DNA of 64,000 nucleotides from an uncultured Bryobacteraceae bacterium (GTDB lineage Bacteria > Acidobacteriota > Terriglobia > Bryobacterales > Bryobacteraceae): the NCBI GenBank assembly GCA_938003835.1, contig CALKXJ010000014.1, positions 44,770 to 108,769 on the forward strand, given 5' to 3'. Under the pieces are notes generated by a model that saw only the letters and a program-made list of their open reading frames with translations, had not been told where the DNA came from and ran no database searches. Both the position numbers and the translations under genes were made by a program. Positions 62,613-64,000 of this stretch are shown here, piece after piece. The first letter of the stretch is position 1. Each line of letters begins with the position of its first letter.

Positions 62613-63926
62613 ATGGAGCAGGCGGCGCGCTTGCCGTCGATCGTCATCGTCGGCCGGCCGAACGTCGGCAAGTCCACCCTGTTTAACCGCATCCTTGGCG
62701 TCCGTCGGGCGATCGTGGGCGACGAGCCGGGCATCACCCGGGATCGGATCCGCGGGCAAGCCTCCTACCGGGGAAAGCGCTTCGAGCTCGTCGACACCGG
62801 AGGCATCCTGCCGCACGAAGACGACCTCATCCCGGCGGAGATCTTCAAGCAGGCCCGCGTGGCGCTCGAGGCGGCCGACCAGGTAGTGCTGCTGGTGGAC
62901 GGCCGCGCGGAGTTGACCGCGGCCGATCGCGAGCTGGCCCGACTGCTACGCCGCCTGGGCAAGCCGGTCACCGTCGCCGTCAACAAGATCGACGTGCCCA
63001 AGCGCGAGCTGCTCGCCCACGAGTTCTACGAGCTGGGCTTCGATACGGTCTTGCCCATCTCGGCCGAACACCAGCTCGGCATCGACGAGCTGCTCGAGCA
63101 CCTCACGCGCGACTTCCCGGAAGTTCAAGCCGAGCAGTCTGAGCCCCCCACTCGCATCAAGGTCGCCATCATCGGCCGGCCCAACGTCGGCAAGTCCACC
63201 CTGCTCAACACCCTGGTGGGCGAGGAGCGCACCATCGTCTCGCCGGTGCCGGGCACCACGCGCGACGCCGTCGACGAGAGTCTCCTCCGCGACGGCATCG
63301 AATACGTCTTCGTCGACACGGCCGGCATCCGGCGCAAGGGCAAGACGAAGCTGATGGCCGAAAAACTCAGCGTGGTGATGGCGCGCCGGCATATCCGCCT
63401 TGCCGACGTGGTGCTGCTGGTGCTCGACGCCACCGAGGGCGTCGTCGGCCTCGATGCCACCATCGGCGGCTACGCGCACGAAGGCGGGCGGGCGATCGTC
63501 ATCGCGGTGAACAAGTGGGACATCGCCCCGAACAAGGACAAGGCGGCCTTCGTCGCCCAGGTCCGGCAGGAGATGAAATTCCTCGACTACGCTCCGATCG
63601 CCTTCCTGGCCGCGAAGACCGGCGCGGGCATCGAGCAACTGTTCGGGCTGATCCGCCGCGGCTGGGAGGCCGCCTCCCGGCGCATCCCCACGGCGGAGCT
63701 GAACCGCTTTCTCGCCTCGCTCGAAGTCGACCCGAATCTGAAGATCCGCTACATGACTCAGGTGGGGGTGCGCCCGCCGACGTTCGTCGTCTTCACCGGC
63801 AGCGAGCGCGGCCTGCACTTCTCCACCGAACGCTACTTCATCAACCGCCTGCGCGACGAGTTCGGATTCGCCGGCACTCCCATCGTCGTCAAAGCCCGGC
63901 GCACCCGCAGCCGCAGCAGGCCGTGA
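62613..63926 (+). CDS. der: Ribosome biogenesis GTPase Der (EngA)
   Basis: The 437-residue protein has two consecutive GTPase domains. G1 motifs are GRPNVGKSTLFNRI (about 15-28) and GRPNVGKSTLLNTL (about 185-198), with DTGG/DTAG and NKID/NKWD motifs. A C-terminal KH-like domain binds rRNA (about 350-437). Der helps 50S subunit maturation. Length is normal. The transcript is probably leaderless (-10 at 62599-62604). The stretch after 63926 is too short to judge a next gene. Confidence 0.97.
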   Translation: MEQAARLPSIVIVGRPNVGKSTLFNRILGVRRAIVGDEPGITRDRIRGQASYRGKRFELVDTGGILPHEDDLIPAEIFKQARVALEAADQVVLLVDGRAELTAADRELARLLRRLGKPVTVAVNKIDVPKRELLAHEFYELGFDTVLPISAEHQLGIDELLEHLTRDFPEVQAEQSEPPTRIKVAIIGRPNVGKSTLLNTLVGEERTIVSPVPGTTRDAVDESLLRDGIEYVFVDTAGIRRKGKTKLMAEKLSVVMARRHIRLADVVLLVLDATEGVVGLDATIGGYAHEGGRAIVIAVNKWDIAPNKDKAAFVAQVRQEMKFLDYAPIAFLAAKTGAGIEQLFGLIRRGWEAASRRIPTAELNRFLASLEVDPNLKIRYMTQVGVRPPTFVVFTGSERGLHFSTERYFINRLRDEFGFAGTPIVVKARRTRSRSRP

Positions 63927-64000
63927 GGGAGGCGCGCCCCCAAGTGAGTGACGGAGCCGGGGTGCTGCCGCGACCGCCCGGGCCGGTCTTTGGGTGAGTT

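Noticed and set aside
63927..64000. Start of another gene after der
   Set aside because: Open frames exist to the window end, but fewer than 20 codons are visible with no recognisable motif.

Overview
This 64 kb window is a gene-dense, GC-rich bacterial chromosome segment. It most resembles an Acidobacteriota genome of the Bryobacterales/Solibacter kind. The reasons are five Oar-like TonB-dependent outer-membrane receptors plus one wrecked copy, four of the five with an N-terminal carboxypeptidase-regulatory-like domain. It also carries a VWA protein of the acidobacterial type, Tat-exported heparinase-like and GH42-like enzymes, lpxD (so LPS is made), and a housekeeping complement typical of Gram-negative bacteria. 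No rRNA, CRISPR array, phage or intact insertion sequence was seen.

Layout. 1-2 kb: 3' end of dnaX, then ybaB and recR (recombination mediator operon). 2-7 kb: TonB receptor 1 and a HlyD/MacA-type adaptor whose start codon lies in a perfect 16-bp hairpin. 7-12.3 kb: YprB-like exonuclease, uvrA, mutY (DNA repair). 12.2-15.3 kb: heparinase-like lyase (start codon in a second long hairpin), cytochrome P460 and a divergent MarR regulator with a Cys4 tail around a palindromic operator. 15.3-17.2 kb: GT2 glycosyltransferase, a small exported protein, bactofilin. 17.3-23.1 kb: GH42-like hydrolase and TonB receptor 2. 23.1-28.1 kb: two radical SAM proteins flanking an exported LolA-like protein, then tsaE and nnr. 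28.1-31.9 kb: PP2C phosphatase, LOG protein and lpxD in one operon. 32-37.3 kb: a receptor lacking its regulatory domain and plug, followed by VWA, coiled-coil and SDR genes in one run. 37.3-38.6 kb: mtaB. 38.6-44.1 kb: a lower-GC patch with pseudogene debris and TonB receptor 4. 44.1-54.7 kb: FMN hydroxy-acid oxidase, S46 peptidase, an Nfn-type fusion flavoprotein, a Sel1-repeat/pseudo-protease, a TPR protein and a FecR-like exported protein. 54.7-55.3 kb: tRNA-Leu(GAG) and secG. 55.3-62.5 kb: an FGE/FnIII/PL11-like fusion, TonB receptor 5 and an exported pair, one with three DUF4177-like repeats. 62.6-64 kb: der.

The genes suggest a polysaccharide- and peptide-scavenging heterotroph: exported lyases and hydrolases sit next to outer-membrane receptors. 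Many genes carry a -10-like box 5-8 nt before the start codon and no visible ribosome-binding site, which suggests leaderless transcripts are common. The most unusual signals are the two long perfect inverted repeats that bury a start codon in the 3' arm, the MarR/P460 control region with face-to-face promoters, the plug-less receptor operon, and three odd domain fusions.
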